64,000 nucleotides of DNA from Oncomelania hupensis (lineage: Eukaryota; Mollusca; Gastropoda; Littorinimorpha; Pomatiopsidae): positions 32,420,727 through 32,484,726 of the forward strand of contig CM072527.1 of NCBI GenBank assembly GCA_036898135.1, read 5' to 3'. The position numbers and the translations under genes were made by a program. Positions within the stretch are counted from its first letter, which is position 1. Each line of letters begins with the position of its first letter. The notes beneath the pieces are model-generated. The model worked only from the letters and a program-made list of their open reading frames with translations. It was not told the DNA's origin and searched no databases. This document shows positions 34,806-46,059 of this stretch, piece after piece.

Positions 34806-34871
34806 GTCGACCACACGGCAACCTTTAAAGGACGGTCAGACGGAAGAGTTGGCTCGGGCTTTGGGGGTGCA
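34806..34871 (+). CDS. Weak candidate exon
   Basis: A 66-bp frame reads STTRQPLKDGQTEELARALG and then VQ. It is closed on the right by a good donor (GTGCAG/GTAAGATG) and starts directly after a TAG that could be an acceptor (CAAACCGTTGTAG, poor pyrimidine tract). It would be phase 0-0 with 22 codons. No partner exon was found. A chance GTAAG beside a short open frame is a fair alternative. Confidence 0.22.
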
Positions 34872-34879
34872 GGTAAGAT

Positions 34880-35080
34880 GAAGGAAGACGGGGATCGAGA
34901 GAGAGGAATGGAAAGAGAGAGAGGGGGGAAGGGGAGGAGGGGGGGGAGAAGTAGTGAGCAAAAAGAAGAAGAAATGGAAAAAGGGGAGAGGGGACGGTGG
35001 GAACGGGAAAACGGGGGTGGTGGTGCCACTGCGGATAAGTCGTTGACGCCTCGCCATTTATTTTGGTAGAGATTGTGTGT

Positions 35081-35141
<61 letters not shown>

Positions 35142-35145
35142 TGTG
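34880..35145. repeat. Purine-rich tract and (TG)n
   Basis: A GGGAGA-rich low-complexity tract at 34880-35025 and about 30 TG copies at 35083-35145. Confidence 0.85.
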
Positions 35146-35339
35146 TCTAGGTAGAAACGACGTTACTCTGACATACACTTGAAACTCTACGTATTTTCTT
35201 TTGACGGCCCTGTTATTTTGAAGTGTGTGTCTTTGTGTGTTATGTGTGTGCGTGTGTGCGTATATACATGAGTGTGATTTTGAAAAGAAGAGTGTTGGCG
35301 CGAGAGAGATATATCATTTAATTTAGAACTTGTATTCTC

Positions 35340-36200
35340 CTGTTTCTCTTCTAATCCAGATTTTTCTAAAAGGCCTCTATTATTTGGAACTCTGGAAATC
35401 TGTCCTTATATTAACAACACCACACACAATTCCCAGCATGAAACAAGGCCCACAGCCCAGGGGGGCATTTAGCCAATAGTAGGACGAGGGGAAAGGGAGA
35501 TTACAGAAATAAAACATTAAAAAACAAATGAAAAGCACAAAGAAAGAGACTGCTCCATAAGCATCACAAGACAAATCTCTGAAATGCCCAACACCTGCTT
35601 TAAAGTTTACATTGGCTCAGTACGGAAAGAAATGTGTACATCAACCATCACATCAACTATAATAAGTGTACGAACTTAACACAAACATGTACGCATCATC
35701 ACAATTTTGAAATCATAACAAGTCGGTTCACAGAAGAAGAGAAAACGGAATTTTACTTTTTTTTTTTTTTAAATAGTGACATCACAACTCCAACAAAGCG
35801 ACTTAAATTTAGCAACCTGCTCTTTGATTTAGTATTCATCAGCTGATTAAATGTAAAGACATTTGGATGAGTCCAAAAGTATTTAGGTACAAGAGAGGCC
35901 CTGTTTTCTATCAGCATGTAATGTTTACATGTAAATAACTCATGAAACTCGTCATCAATTTCATATAAATCACACATAGTACACAATCGTTCTTCTCTCG
36001 GTGCAATGTTGTATCTGGGAGACTGAATAGGCAATTTCTGACAACTAAATCTGAATCTCAATAAGTTTCTTAACAACGGTGTTAAACAAAGCAAATAGTT
36101 TTCAAAATAAAATTTGTCTTTATAAATTCTACAAGTAATTGAGATAGTGTGGTCATATACACGTTGCTGTCAAGATTGTAAGAGCTGATCTCTCTGACGT
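35340..36200 (-). mobile_element. 5'-truncated LINE, minus orientation
   Basis: Coding remnant at 35753-36094 with AT-rich non-coding sequence on its 3' side down to about 35340. The exact element ends were not resolved. Confidence 0.55.
35753..36094 (-). pseudogene. LINE ORF2 C-terminal zinc-binding region
   Basis: The minus-strand frame reads LLRFRFSCQKLPIQSPRYN, EERLCTMCDLYEIDDEFHEL and FTCKHYMLIENRA, ending LSRFVGVVMSLF and then a run of lysines from the T-rich tract at 35758-35770. It has the same layout as 26929-27484 (KLP-Q...RY, C-x2-C, DEFH, C-x-H), although the two proteins are clearly diverged. The poly-Lys end means the natural stop was probably lost or sits in the homopolymer. 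Confidence 0.75.
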
Positions 36201-36212
36201 TGCTTAACAGGT

Positions 36213-36260
<48 letters not shown>

Positions 36261-36264
36261 ATTA
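36213..36264. repeat. (AAAT)n microsatellite
   Basis: About 13 AAAT copies. Confidence 0.97.
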
Positions 36265-36267
36265 AGT

Positions 36268-36770
36268 TTTGTTTACTTTTGTCGAAAATGGGTTTACCTT
36301 ACAATTCGCATTGTTATTGCATTAAACAATGATAAAGTGTTCTTTCGTTGCTCAAAACTAACCGCTAAACTTAGAATTTTCCATTTCCGTTTTGACAGAG
36401 TGATTTCCCCTGTTTTAACGGTACATCCATACCATAGCCGTGTGACCTTTTGATCCTATTTGTGAGTGATCCGCGTATCTTCAAGTGTGCGTCTTTGTTG
36501 TATGGGTTGGAGTAGGGTCTATTGTATCAACCTAAAACGAAAAACCTTACGAGTAATTGTTTTTACGGTGTCTATCTCTTACCGGCTTTTGGTAGATGTT
36601 ATTTTTAGCTCAGAAATGTTGGCCAACCGCTGCTAGCTATTAATAGGGCACAAAATCGACGGAATTATTCTTTCGACACAGTTTTTTGTAAGCTTGTTTT
36701 CAGTGGGGCAACACTCACGGTGAATGGTCAAAGGATCTGTGGAGGTGGCGTAGTCAAATTGGGTTTCTTT
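36268..36770 (+). repeat. Dispersed repeat family F1, copy 1
   Basis: About 500 bp related to 42590-43130 and, in reverse, 50956-51475. Shared landmarks in order: CGAAAATGGGTTTACCTT, TTGCTCAAAACTAACCGC, ACGGTACATCCATACCATAG, GTGAGTGATCC, CTCTTACCGGCTTTTGGTAG, TTAGCTCAGAAATGTTGGCC and CAACACTCACGGTGAATGG. There is no coding content. It is probably a non-autonomous transposon; no inverted ends are evident. Confidence 0.75.
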
Positions 36771-37160
36771 AAGGTACGAGTTTTATTCCTGAGACTGTAC
36801 AAGAGTGAGAGAGAACGCTGCGTCAACACGCTATATGAGGTTGCCCTTCTACCTCTCTGACAGCCGCGTCAGATTAGCATTTTTGTAAAAAAGTGTGTCG
36901 TTGTCCCGGAGGGAAGTTTAACAAATGTGCGTGTGGTGACTAACGATACTATTATTTACATGCAGGAATGCCCGCCACCATCGACTAACGGTCAACGAGT
37001 ACCACGTTGACGAGATAAAAATAAAATGAATTCATTTGACGACTTTGCCGGAAGGCAAGAGAAGGAAATACGTGATCGCGCGTTGTTTAATGATTGGGTC
37101 TTGCGAGGTAGCTGGAGCAAAGCGAAGCTAAGTGGTAACGTTGGTTAGCTAGCGTGTCTG
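36771..37160. other. Spacer, nothing recognised
   Basis: No coding or repeat signal identified. Confidence 0.4.
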
Positions 37161-37162
37161 TT

Positions 37163-37640
37163 TAGGTGTGTGTGTGTGTGTGTGTGTTTATGCGGGTGTG
37201 TGTGTGTGTGCACTTGAATAAACGCACAAATGGGTAGCAGACCTTGTCTTTCTTAGTAACAAATGGGTTTATTTGTTTGGAACCCACTTTTTTCCAGGAC
37301 CCCACTTTTTTCTAAGTGCGCGGGGGTGCTCTTTTAGTGCATGGGAGTGCAGTTGTAGTTTATAAGAGTGTTTTAAGTACAAGGGAGTGCTCTATCCGGG
37401 ACGGAGAAAATACAGTCAATTTTCGGAGAAATTTTGAAGAAAGTTCGACCTATTTCGTCGCCTATAGGAGACGAACTAAGTCGACTTTTTAGACAAAAAG
37501 AGACAATTTTGCTTTAGATTCTTACATTTTTGGAAGAAGTTTGCGCTCTTTCCGTCAAAAAATCACTTTCCGATTCCTACATTCTTAAATAAACCCAGTT
37601 CTGATGTCTTGCAAATATGTGTGTGTGTGTGTATGTGTGT
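37163..37640 (+). repeat. Dispersed repeat R1, copy 2, with flanking (TG)n
   Basis: (TG)n at 37163-37210, the R1 body at 37225-37612, then (TG)n again at 37618-37648. Where copy 1 has the 60-bp palindrome this copy has about 70 bp of unrelated AT-rich sequence. Confidence 0.85.
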
Positions 37641-38017
37641 GTGTGTGTTTCCCTCTGAATAATGCCTTAGGATTTAAAAGGATGTAACGCAAGGAGAGTG
37701 TCAGACCTACACAGTGAGCAGGCGGCGACTAAGCTGTCATTTATTCAGTTGCCACATCAAGCGATGACGTTTTCAACATCTTTGCTGTCGATTTGCTCGT
37801 TGTATCCACTCCGCAATTTTTTTTAGGGCTCAATTGCTCGTCGAAGACGAAGTAGAAAGCACTGACTGGTGTTATATTTTGTAAAGACTTATAACACAAA
37901 GGAAAAGGGTGAATAAATTATAGTTTATTTTAGTATATTAGTCTCCAACCAAACACAACGTCTTATAGGGACTATTTTTTTTAAAGAATAAATAAAAACC
38001 TCACAGCTGTTATATCC

Positions 38018-38020
<3 letters not shown>
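37641..38020. other. Spacer, nothing recognised
   Basis: No coding or repeat signal identified. Confidence 0.4.

Positions 38021-38023
<3 letters not shown>

Positions 38024-38097
<74 letters not shown>
38024..38097. repeat. (TC)n microsatellite
   Basis: About 36 TC copies. Confidence 0.97.
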
Positions 38098-38346
38098 ACG
38101 CCATTACCATCCCCATCCACTCGGCACCACTACCATCGCCAACACCTACCAATCTCCCGCTCACTGTAAAAACTCTTAACTTCTCTCCCTTGCACTCCGA
38201 TATACAAAACGTAACACTGAATACTTTCCACACATTCAGCAACTCAAGGAGATCACAGGGAGAGAAGTAAAAATGGAATGTATAGAAAAAGTCAATCCAG
38301 TTTAAAACGGCATTAAAACGCAAACCTAGAAACCTGAAGAAGTGGG

Positions 38347-38458
38347 GCGGGGGGGGGGGGGGGGGGCTGGAAACCTGTGCTTTATAAAAAGAAGTAAGGC
38401 GAGGGGATGGGAGGGGGGGGGGGGGGGGGGGGGGCGGGGGGCGGGGGCTTGCACAATG
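38347..38458. repeat. Two long poly-G tracts
   Basis: Runs of about 20 G near 38350 and about 22 G near 38413, the second extended by GCGGGGGGCGGGGG. Strong G-quadruplex potential on the plus strand. Confidence 0.92.
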
Positions 38459-39440
38459 CTTTTCTGCAAGGAAAACGAACCCTGCATGTGCTAATGGTTA
38501 CCTCTATTTATCCAAAAAAAAAAAACACCAAAAAAAACAACAACACAAAGAATAACAGTTTCTTTAAGAGCTAGAGGGGGCAATGGAGATTAAAAGGACT
38601 ATACTTATCATTTGATTAAACAACAAACGTTGCAGAGTTGTATATATATCATTGAGAAGAGCATGAGTCTTAACGTACGTCATTTGCCATCCGGAGTTGG
38701 CTGTGCTAGGAAGCATGGAATGTATCTCTAGTCAATTGCTAACCATAGCTCCACAAACTTAGAAGACAACAGGCAACGTAGCTTCTTGCAAAAGAACCAG
38801 TGGATCTAGCTCCCTAAGCAACGCGCGTGACCTACCGTTGTCACCGCCCTTTGTGAATCGTACGCGCACTTTCGCTTTTTCCACATGTTTTCAAGTTGTT
38901 TTAACATTATCGAAGAGAACGTTTAAATTAATGGTACTTGGTAATAGGTAGATGGGTGGTGATGATAAGATAGGATTAAAAACACCTAAACACATGGTTG
39001 GTTGGCTGGTTTTCTGTCAGCTATGGAAAAACAGTTATAATTTTAACAATGTTTTAGGAGTTGGGAGAAGTTGGGGAGTGAGCGTGGACAGGAAGGGAGA
39101 AAACCTAGCACGTTGGGGAAGAAAGAGAGATTGAGAGAAAGTGAGAGGAAAAGGTAAGGGGGAGACCGACCGAGAGAGAGAGAGAGGGTCGGGGAGAAGA
39201 GAGGGGGAAATGAGAGAGAGAGAGAGAGAGAGAAAACAAGGAGTGGTTAATAGGACAAAGGTTTTAGGCCTAACAGCCTGGTCTTACAACTTGTCATAAA
39301 CAATTAATTAACGCTTACAAAAGATTATTAACATTTAACGACAAATTTTAAATTATTTAAATAAATCAAAATTAATTTTTAAAAACACACAGCTTCCATA
39401 TATAAGGGGAGGGGGAGACAGAAACAGACAAACAGGCCGA
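38459..39440. other. Spacer; reversed copy of the 9835 repeat
   Basis: The stretch 39240-39340 carries the inverted partner of 9835-10010. A short AG-rich run lies at 39170-39235. No gene recognised. Confidence 0.4.
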
Positions 39441-39442
39441 CA

Positions 39443-39568
<126 letters not shown>

Positions 39569-39951
39569 TGTGGGTTTTTTTTTTTTTATGTTGACGTAGG
39601 GTGTGGAGACCTTTGTGCGCTACAAGAAAGACGCATTTGTTCTTCTTGTTCACACTTTATATTAGCAATGTTCCTTTTTGTGTTTTTTGTTTTTAGTCTG
39701 CTTAATTTTTAAATTATTTGATTGGGTCCCTATGACCATCTTTTTCATGCAGAAGAGTAGTGCAAAGGGAGGTAAGAAGGTCAAGTAGAGCAGGACGGCA
39801 CGGGAGGTAAGAAGATCAGCCAGTGATGAGGAGTGGGAGGTGTGTTGGTGGTGTAAGAGAAAGATGAAGTAGTTGTACAACTGTGCCAAATTAGTAATGA
39901 AGGAATGGAAAAAGAAGTGTGCCTATTTATTCTGTAGGATGTAGGTGAAAT

Positions 39952-39983
39952 TACATTACATTACATGATTATTGCTTTAGGTC
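39952..39983 (-). mobile_element. Element A, 32-bp ultra-truncated copy
   Basis: Only the last bases of element A (GCTTTAGGTC as read on the plus strand) plus an ATTAC simple tail are present. They are flanked by the 11-bp duplication GTAGGTGAAAT at 39941-39951 and 39984-39994. The exact duplication shows this is an insertion and not a chance match. Confidence 0.88.
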
Positions 39984-40159
39984 GTAGGTGAAATGAGAGA
40001 ACGGTGGGGTGAGGGTGGGAGCTGGAAACCTGCGGCGGGAAGAGGCGGGGAGAAGAGGGAGTGTGCGGTCGTCGTGTGTGGCAGAGGTAGAAAAATTGTA
40101 TGGATGAAATTGCTAAGTGGACCGTCCTGAAAGAGAAAATAGCTAAGAAATTTGTTTAA

Positions 40160-40388
40160 TTAAAAAATACACACACACACACACCCTACACACACACACA
40201 TACCTTCCCCTTTTCTCCGTCTCCAACTCCTCCCCTCCTTTCCTCCCCTCCCCTTCACCCCCCCACACACACACAGAAAAAAAGAAAACCAGAGAGAGAC
40301 AGCCTGACAAACAGACAATAAGTCGGAGGTGCATAGAGAAAGGCAGACATAGATCATTGTGGTCAAGTCTTGATTGGCAACCAGTGAA

Positions 40389-40477
<89 letters not shown>

Positions 40478-40480
40478 GAC
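40160..40480. repeat. (AC)n, (AG)n and (ACAG)n microsatellites
   Basis: CA-rich runs at 40169-40200, about 31 AG copies at 40390-40452 and six ACAG units at 40453-40476. The poly-(Leu-Ser) frames on the minus strand are artefacts. Confidence 0.93.
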
Positions 40481-40835
40481 AGAGACAGATAAAGGGTGGG
40501 AGAGAGGGGAAAGAAAGAGAGTGAGTGACAGACAGACAGATGTAAACAGACCGGCACAAACACATACAGACAGACAGTGCGTCGGAGCTGTGAAGAGAAA
40601 GCCAGCAAGAGACCATTGTGGTCAATTTTGTATGACTGACAACTAGAGAAGAGAAGAGAAGAAAAGAGAAGAGAAGATAAAATAACACAACACTTTCATA
40701 AAACAACGGTAAGGTGAAGCACAGAACGAGAGAGGGAAGGAAGGTGAGGTGACGGGGAGAGAGATGGAGAGATGGGAGAGAGTAAGAAAAAGGGAGGGAG
40801 AGAATGTGTGTGTATGTGTGTGTGAGGAAGAGAGA

Positions 40836-40999
40836 GCAGTGGACGATAGATCAACAAAGGAAGGGTTGGTGTTACTAGTGGTGGACGATAGATCAACAAA
40901 GCAAGGGTTTGGTGTTACTAGTGGTGGACGATAGATCAACAAAGCAAGGGTTACTAGTGGTGGACGATAGATCAACAAAGCAAGGGTTTGGTGTTACTA
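40836..40999. repeat. 42-bp satellite, left segment
   Basis: About four units with the core GGTGGACGATAGATCAACAA, one shortened (missing GGTGTT). The array is cut by element A at 41000 and resumes at 41571. Confidence 0.95.
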
Positions 41000-41570
41000 C
41001 ATTACATTATTATTGCTTTAGGTCCAGCGGACTCTTCCGAGCCAAATCAGGACCGGACAACCCCCGATCCGCATAAATGATCTGCTGAAACAACCCTAGT
41101 GGTAAAACCGAAAGCTCTCCACCAGCCAGTCACTTTACAATAAAGACATCCCACGCAGGGGACGGCTGAGGCTTCACCCCAACTTATCGAACCCCCGTTT
41201 ACAAAAACAAAATAGAATACAAACATCATTATAAATTATCAACAAAACACATACATATAAAATGCCTACATTGCTAAATAATAACATCATAGGAAGCCCT
41301 AGTGACCACCTGGCAGAAAGCGTCCAATATTCCCAAGCTGATCCAACAGACCTCATACACAATTTAATAATGAGTCTTATCCCGGAAGAGTTTTCAAGAA
41401 AAAAGGTAGGGGACTGGGCTAGCGAAGAAGACGATAGTATAGCAGATTGATAGAACAGAGCAGGAATGAGAAAGAACAATGGAGAAAGACAGCGACAGTG
41501 GGAATTTAAAGCACTAAATTTACAGAAAGTGGGGATACTATTTATACTGAAACCCCCGGCACCCCAACGG
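41000..41570 (-). mobile_element. Element A, 571-bp copy inside the 42-bp satellite
   Basis: The array is interrupted exactly by this insert. The 16-bp GGGTTTGGTGTTACTA is duplicated at 40984-40999 and 41571-41586, although the first few G of the right copy could belong to the element end. The tail is ATTAC/ATT repeats. The other end stops at the same hairpin as the 31480 copy. Confidence 0.95.
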
Positions 41571-42270
41571 GGGTTTGGTGTTACTAGTGGTGGATGATAG
41601 ATCAACAAAGGAAGGGTTGGTGTTACTAGTGGTGGACGATAGATCAACAAAGGAAGGGTTGGTGTTACTAGTGGTGGACGATAGATCAACAAAGGAAGGG
41701 TTGGTGTTACTAGTGGTGGACGATAGATCAACAAAGCAAGGGTTGATGTTACTAGTGTTGGACGATAGATCAACAAAGCAAGGGTTGATGTTACTAGTGG
41801 TGGACGATAGATCAACAAAGCAAGGGTTGATGTTACTAGTGGTGGACGATAGATCAACAAAGGAAGGGTTGATGTTACTAGTGGTGGACGATAGATCAAC
41901 AAAGGAAGGGTTGGTGTTACTAGTGGTGGACGATAGATCAACAAAGGAAGGGGTGATGTTACTAGTGGTGGACGATAGATCAACAAAGGAAGGGTTGGTG
42001 TTACTAGTGGTGGACGATAGATCAACAAAGGAAGGGTTGGTGTTACTAGTGGTGGACGATAGATCAACAAAGCAAGGGTTTGGTGTTACTAGTGGTGGAT
42101 GATAGATCAACAAAGGAAGGGTTGGTGTTACTAGTGGTGGACGATAGATCAACAAAGGAAGGGGTGGTGTTATTAGTGGTGGACGATAGATCAACAAAGG
42201 AAGGGTTGGTGTTACTAGTGGTGGACGATAGATCAACAAAGGAAGGGTTGGTGTTACTAGTGGTGGACGG
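41571..42270. repeat. 42-bp satellite, right segment, about 16 copies
   Basis: Tandem 42-bp units with GGTGGACGATAGATCAACAA. Variants GGAAGGGTTGGTG, GCAAGGGTTGATG and GGAAGGGGTGATG are clustered. Because 42 is divisible by three the array is open in several frames on both strands (14-residue periodic frames); this is not evidence of a gene. Confidence 0.96.
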
Positions 42271-42589
42271 GAGTGGGGGATGGGGAGAGAGATGGGAGGA
42301 GAAAGAGAGTCAGAGCTGTCAATCAAAACAAAAGTCCCAAGAGTGAGTCTGAGAAGCGGAGTACGGGATCCATCAAGTCCTATCTATCCATCGTCACTAC
42401 CGAACACTGACCGCATTGTCCTCACGCCACGGGTAGTGAAAACAAATAATGAGTCAGAAAAACAGTGGAACAGCATCGCTGTACGGTCTTGTACATGTAG
42501 GTCAGCTCCTCTAGGTATAAGTTGGAAGAGACTGGAAGCGTTATTAAAAGGTCCCAGTACGAAGTTGTTGTTGGGCTCTTTTGTTGTTG

Positions 42590-43130
42590 TTCTTAAAATA
42601 TATTTTTTGACTATTGGCGAAAACGGGTTTATCCTAACATTGGCATTGTAATGACATGTACATTTAAACCATGATCAAGTGGGCTTCCTTGCTCAACCCC
42701 ACCACCGCTTATGTTTGAATGGTCTATTTCGGTTGTGACAGGGAGTGATTTTCCCCTTGTTTTAACGGAACATCAATACCATAGCCCCGTGACCTTTGAC
42801 CCTATTTCTTTAGTGAACCACGCGAGCAAATTTTAAAAAAAAAACCACGGGTTCTGTCTCTCACCGGCTTTGGTAGATGCTATATTTAGCTCAAAATGGC
42901 GAGCCATTGCTATTTATAGGCATAAAAAAACTAAGGCATTTATTCATTTCGAAAGGATTTTATTTGTTTGCCAGTGTGTGTTTGTGAGTGAGATAGAGGT
43001 TGGGGGGGAGGGGGGTAGTCGGTGGTACTTTTCAAGTGGGTCAACACTCACTGTGAATGTTAACACGACCTGTGTGTGGGCAAAGCGGATCCCTTTAAAG
43101 AATGAAAACGGTGGCTGACCTTTTACCCCG
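42590..43130 (+). repeat. Dispersed repeat family F1, copy 2
   Basis: Has the F1 landmarks GGCGAAAACGGGTTTATCC, CTTGCTCAACCCCACC, TTTTAACGGAACATCAATAC, CTCACCGGCTTTGGTAG, TTTAGCTCAAAATGG and GTCAACACTCACTGTGAATG. It ends near GGATCCCTTTAAAGAATG. Confidence 0.75.
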
Positions 43131-43309
43131 ACAGTAGCCCCAACCAAAACCTGCTTTATCTCAGGGCTAATAAGTGCCCGTACCTAACTAACACTACCGG
43201 CAGAAAAAGTTGTTTTCATTGGTGTAGGATTTCCTCTTCCACTCCAACCTGTCAACCGCTTACCCGCCAATAGTTGTGTGGAGGAATCTCTCAAGAATCT
43301 AGAACCAGG

Positions 43310-43480
43310 TCACAATGGCCCAGTTGGTAATGCGTCCAACTCGAGTTCGACAAGTAACTTGTATATAATTGTTCTTATATAGGGGTTTACCAGCCACGCA
43401 ATTGATAGTGAAGTCGGTTCAAATCTGACCCAAGCTACGTAGCTGTAAATACTGAGTTTCGCACAAACAGATGTGTTGTA
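43310..43480 (+). mobile_element. tRNA-derived SINE with an internal insertion
   Basis: The A-box region TGGCCCAGTTGGTAATGCGT and the B-box region AAGTCGGTTCAAATCTGACC belong together as a tRNA-like head. About 55 bp (GAGTTCGACAAG ... TTACCAGCCAC) separates them. The disruption rules out a working tRNA. Confidence 0.5.
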
Positions 43481-43970
43481 TCTGTGCATCAAAGGAGAGG
43501 ATGGAGTCTAAGAACTCATCAAGATTCTTCGTCAACGAAAGGAACTTGGCACCCTGGAACTGACTAGTCTGCGTTTGTTTTGAGTTCCTACTGGAATAAC
43601 TTCCGTTACGCGGCCGATAAGTCTAGCTTTGAAAGAATGGACAAACCGCCAGCGTCGGATGCTTGAAGTAGATCGTCAATGACCTTAACAAGAGCAATCC
43701 CTGTGCTAAGGTACTTACGGTATTGCGGACTGAAACGGTTCAAAACGGTCATGCCTTTCGAGGTGGTTCAACAGCTGAACCAAAAAGACTGCACGCCCCA
43801 ATACTTTTGGCATGAATGAGTGGTTCGAAACCGTTTCCGTGATAAAAATACAACTGTATCAAGATGTTGGTTTGTTCAGTTCCCTGCTGAGCTGTAATGA
43901 AAGAAAACCATTCCACAAATGTGAACTTCCCGTCGGCGAGTTTTTTTTTCGTATTCTCCAAAACCCTTCT
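43481..43970. other. Unrecognised sequence with balanced composition
   Basis: Less AT-biased than its surroundings. Frames on both strands stay open for 60-80 codons between 43750 and 43960, but no splice-supported exon or known domain was identified. Confidence 0.35.
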
Positions 43971-43973
43971 CTT

Positions 43974-44027
43974 CTTCTTCTTCTTCTTCTTCTTCTTCTT
44001 CTTCTTCTTCTTCTCCTCCTCCTTCTC
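43974..44027. repeat. (TTC)n microsatellite
   Basis: About 16 TTC copies followed by CTCCTCC. Confidence 0.97.
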
Positions 44028-44387
44028 CCCCCTCCTTTTTTTATTCTTCTTTAATACTAAAAAGGCTATCATTGAAGCGTAACAGTTCAAGTGTTTTATT
44101 ATGGCAGTCTCTCATTATATAAAACAACAAAACAAAACAACAACAGAACACACAATGACCTATTTTATATTTAATTGTATCAAATTCCTTACGCTTACTT
44201 TGACAATTACATACCGGTACATTCTTTAGGTTTTGAGTTTCCCATAAAGGACATCTCATTATCTTTATAAGCAACAGCAACGACAATAGCGTCGTCGTGG
44301 CTGTCATCACCTACAATGCAATGCAATACAATACAATATTATATGTAGTAATGCTCTTTATTTTAATTGTAAAATGATTAATAAAAA
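44028..44387. other. AT-rich spacer, nothing recognised
   Basis: Contains a short AATAC/AATGC repeat at 44315-44340. No gene evidence. Confidence 0.4.
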
Positions 44388-44515
44388 TTCATACATATAT
44401 TCATACATATATACACACATGCAAATATACATACATGCATACATACAAACATGCATAACATACATACATACGTACATACATGCGTACATACATACATACA
44501 TACATACATACATAA
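44388..44515. repeat. (ACAT)n-type microsatellite
   Basis: Interrupted ACAT, TGCAT and CGTACAT units over about 125 bp. Confidence 0.93.
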
Positions 44516-44784
44516 AAAACAAGTAAATAAAGAAGCAGATACATAAAAAATACACAAACACAAATATTAATAAACAACAAACAGATAAATAAATAAATAA
44601 AATTTCCGCGGTGCATCAGTAACATGCAAAGTCCTTGGTTCTTACAGGTATGCTCGCATAAGCCATTTCATCCTCTGGGGCCAAGACTATATATATGTCT
44701 AACGCTGAAAGGCCGCAGTCGCGCAATAAATCATTTTAAACAGCTACAAGCCACACAAGAGTGGAGGGGTCATAATTAATATGA

Positions 44785-44962
44785 CTGTTCAGGTCACCGA
44801 GGTTTTCTCCGGTTACTCTAGTTTCCTTGCTCTTTTCAGAAATGTTGTCCTAGATGCTAAGTTAATCGATAAATTCTAAATAAAAATTCTATTTCCGTGA
44901 TGTCTTCTCATTATCGATCTCCCTGCCTTACCACCACATGTATAAGTGATAAAAGTAGGTTT
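44785..44962 (+). mobile_element. SINE family S3, decayed partial copy
   Basis: Retains GGTTTTCTCCGG, AAATTCTA...TATTTCC and CGATCTCCCTGCC in order, with deletions. Confidence 0.6.
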
Positions 44963-45330
44963 TGTGTGTGGATTAGTCGCCGGTTTCCTATGCTGAAGGT
45001 CGAGGGTTCGATTCTCCCCAAGGAGCGAACGTATGTGACTTAGGGACGAGACTATTGAGGTCTCCGAAGGTTTTCTCCCGGTATTCCTGTTTACATCCTC
45101 CCTTCAATAATAATACCGGATGCAGTCAATATTAATTTTAAAAAAATTTAAAAAATTTCCTTTCCGTCTTCTAATAGCGGTCTCCCTGCCTTTACACCAC
45201 ATGTTTGAGTGATACATACATACATACATGTGAGTAGGTGAAACATGTGAGCGTGTTGTGTTGGTACAGATCGCGGCGCTTTAAGCCTGATTGGTAATGT
45301 GAGGAAGAGTGCGTATATATCATCCAATTA
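44963..45330 (+). mobile_element. SINE family S3 with tRNA-like head
   Basis: Head: GTCGCCGGTTTCCTATGCTG, then B box GGGTTCGATTCTCC at about 45003-45017. Body: GAGGTCTCCGAAGG, CAATAATAATACCGGATGCA and CGGTCTCCCTGCC. Tail: AGATCGCGGCGCTTTAAGCC and GCGTATATATCATCC, followed by (ATT)n. This is the only local S3 copy with the promoter head. Confidence 0.75.
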
Positions 45331-45368
45331 TTATTATTATTATTATTATTGTTATTATTATTATTATT

Positions 45369-45439
<71 letters not shown>

Positions 45440-45440
45440 T
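45330..45440. repeat. (ATT)n(ATC)n tail array
   Basis: The simple tail of the preceding SINE, extended by about 23 ATC copies. Confidence 0.93.
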
Positions 45441-45449
45441 TTATTATGT

Positions 45450-45560
45450 ATGAATGTGTGTAACATAATGAGCGTGGATGTTGGTCACAGATCGCCGGCT
45501 TTTAGCCTGATTGATGATTTAGGCAAAAGCGCATACATGGCTTCCATTAGTTTTAGTTAT
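45450..45560 (+). mobile_element. SINE family S3, 3' fragment
   Basis: GAGCGTGGATGTTGGTCACA, GATCGCCGGCTTTTAGCCTG and GGCAAAAGCGCATACATGGC align with the S3 3' end. Confidence 0.65.
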
Positions 45561-45649
45561 TTATTTCTTGTTGATAGGACCTTCATGTATAGGGTCCAGT
45601 GAAGCTTCATTAGCGATCATAGCTGGAACACCTTCCAGTAGTAGTGTAA

Positions 45650-45960
45650 TGCTACTGGACGCAGTCAATATACACTGGTCCTGATTTGGCTCGGAAGAGT
45701 CCGCTGGACCTAAAGCAGTAACCTTGTATTGTATTGTAGTCAATATACACATTTTCAAAAAATAAACATTCGATTTTCTTTCCGTCTTCCAGTAGCGATC
45801 TTACTGCCTTTACACACCACCTGTTCGAGTGATGGATGTGCTTTTGTCGAGTGTGCGGATGAGACAGGTGAACGTGTATGTTGATACAGATCGCCGCGCT
45901 TTGAGCCTGATTGATTTTGGGGAAAGGCGCGTATATAGCATCCAGTATTATTATTAGTAG
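45650..45960 (+). mobile_element. SINE family S3, split by element A
   Basis: The body from GGACGCAGTCAATATACAC through CGATTTTCTTTCCGTC, GATCTTACTGCC and GATCGCCGCGCTTTGAGCCT to GCGCGTATATAGCATCC, then ATT/AGT repeats. A 62-bp element A insert lies at 45676-45737. Confidence 0.8.
45676..45737 (+). mobile_element. Element A, 62-bp truncated copy
   Basis: Plus orientation: GGTCCTGATTTGGCTCGGAA ... GGACCTAAAGCAGTAACC with a TATTG-type tail. It is flanked by the 13-bp duplication AGTCAATATACAC at 45663-45675 and 45738-45750. It is the only copy here on the plus strand. Confidence 0.92.
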
Positions 45961-46059
45961 TAGTAGTCGTCGTCATCGTTTCTTTATTTGTGGCAATGAG
46001 TATACTTGGGGAATTGCAGTGTTGTCATATTTAAAGTATGGGCCCTAAAAAATAGTCTG

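Noticed and set aside
40643..42346. 298- and 262-codon repeat proteins (LLIYRPPLVTPTL type)
   Set aside because: 42-bp satellite read-through, partly fused to an element A shadow frame.
43749..44090. Minus-strand protein ending ...SIGACSLFGSAVEPPRKA
   Set aside because: Half of it is (TTC)n read-through. The remainder shows no recognised domain and the opposite strand is equally open.
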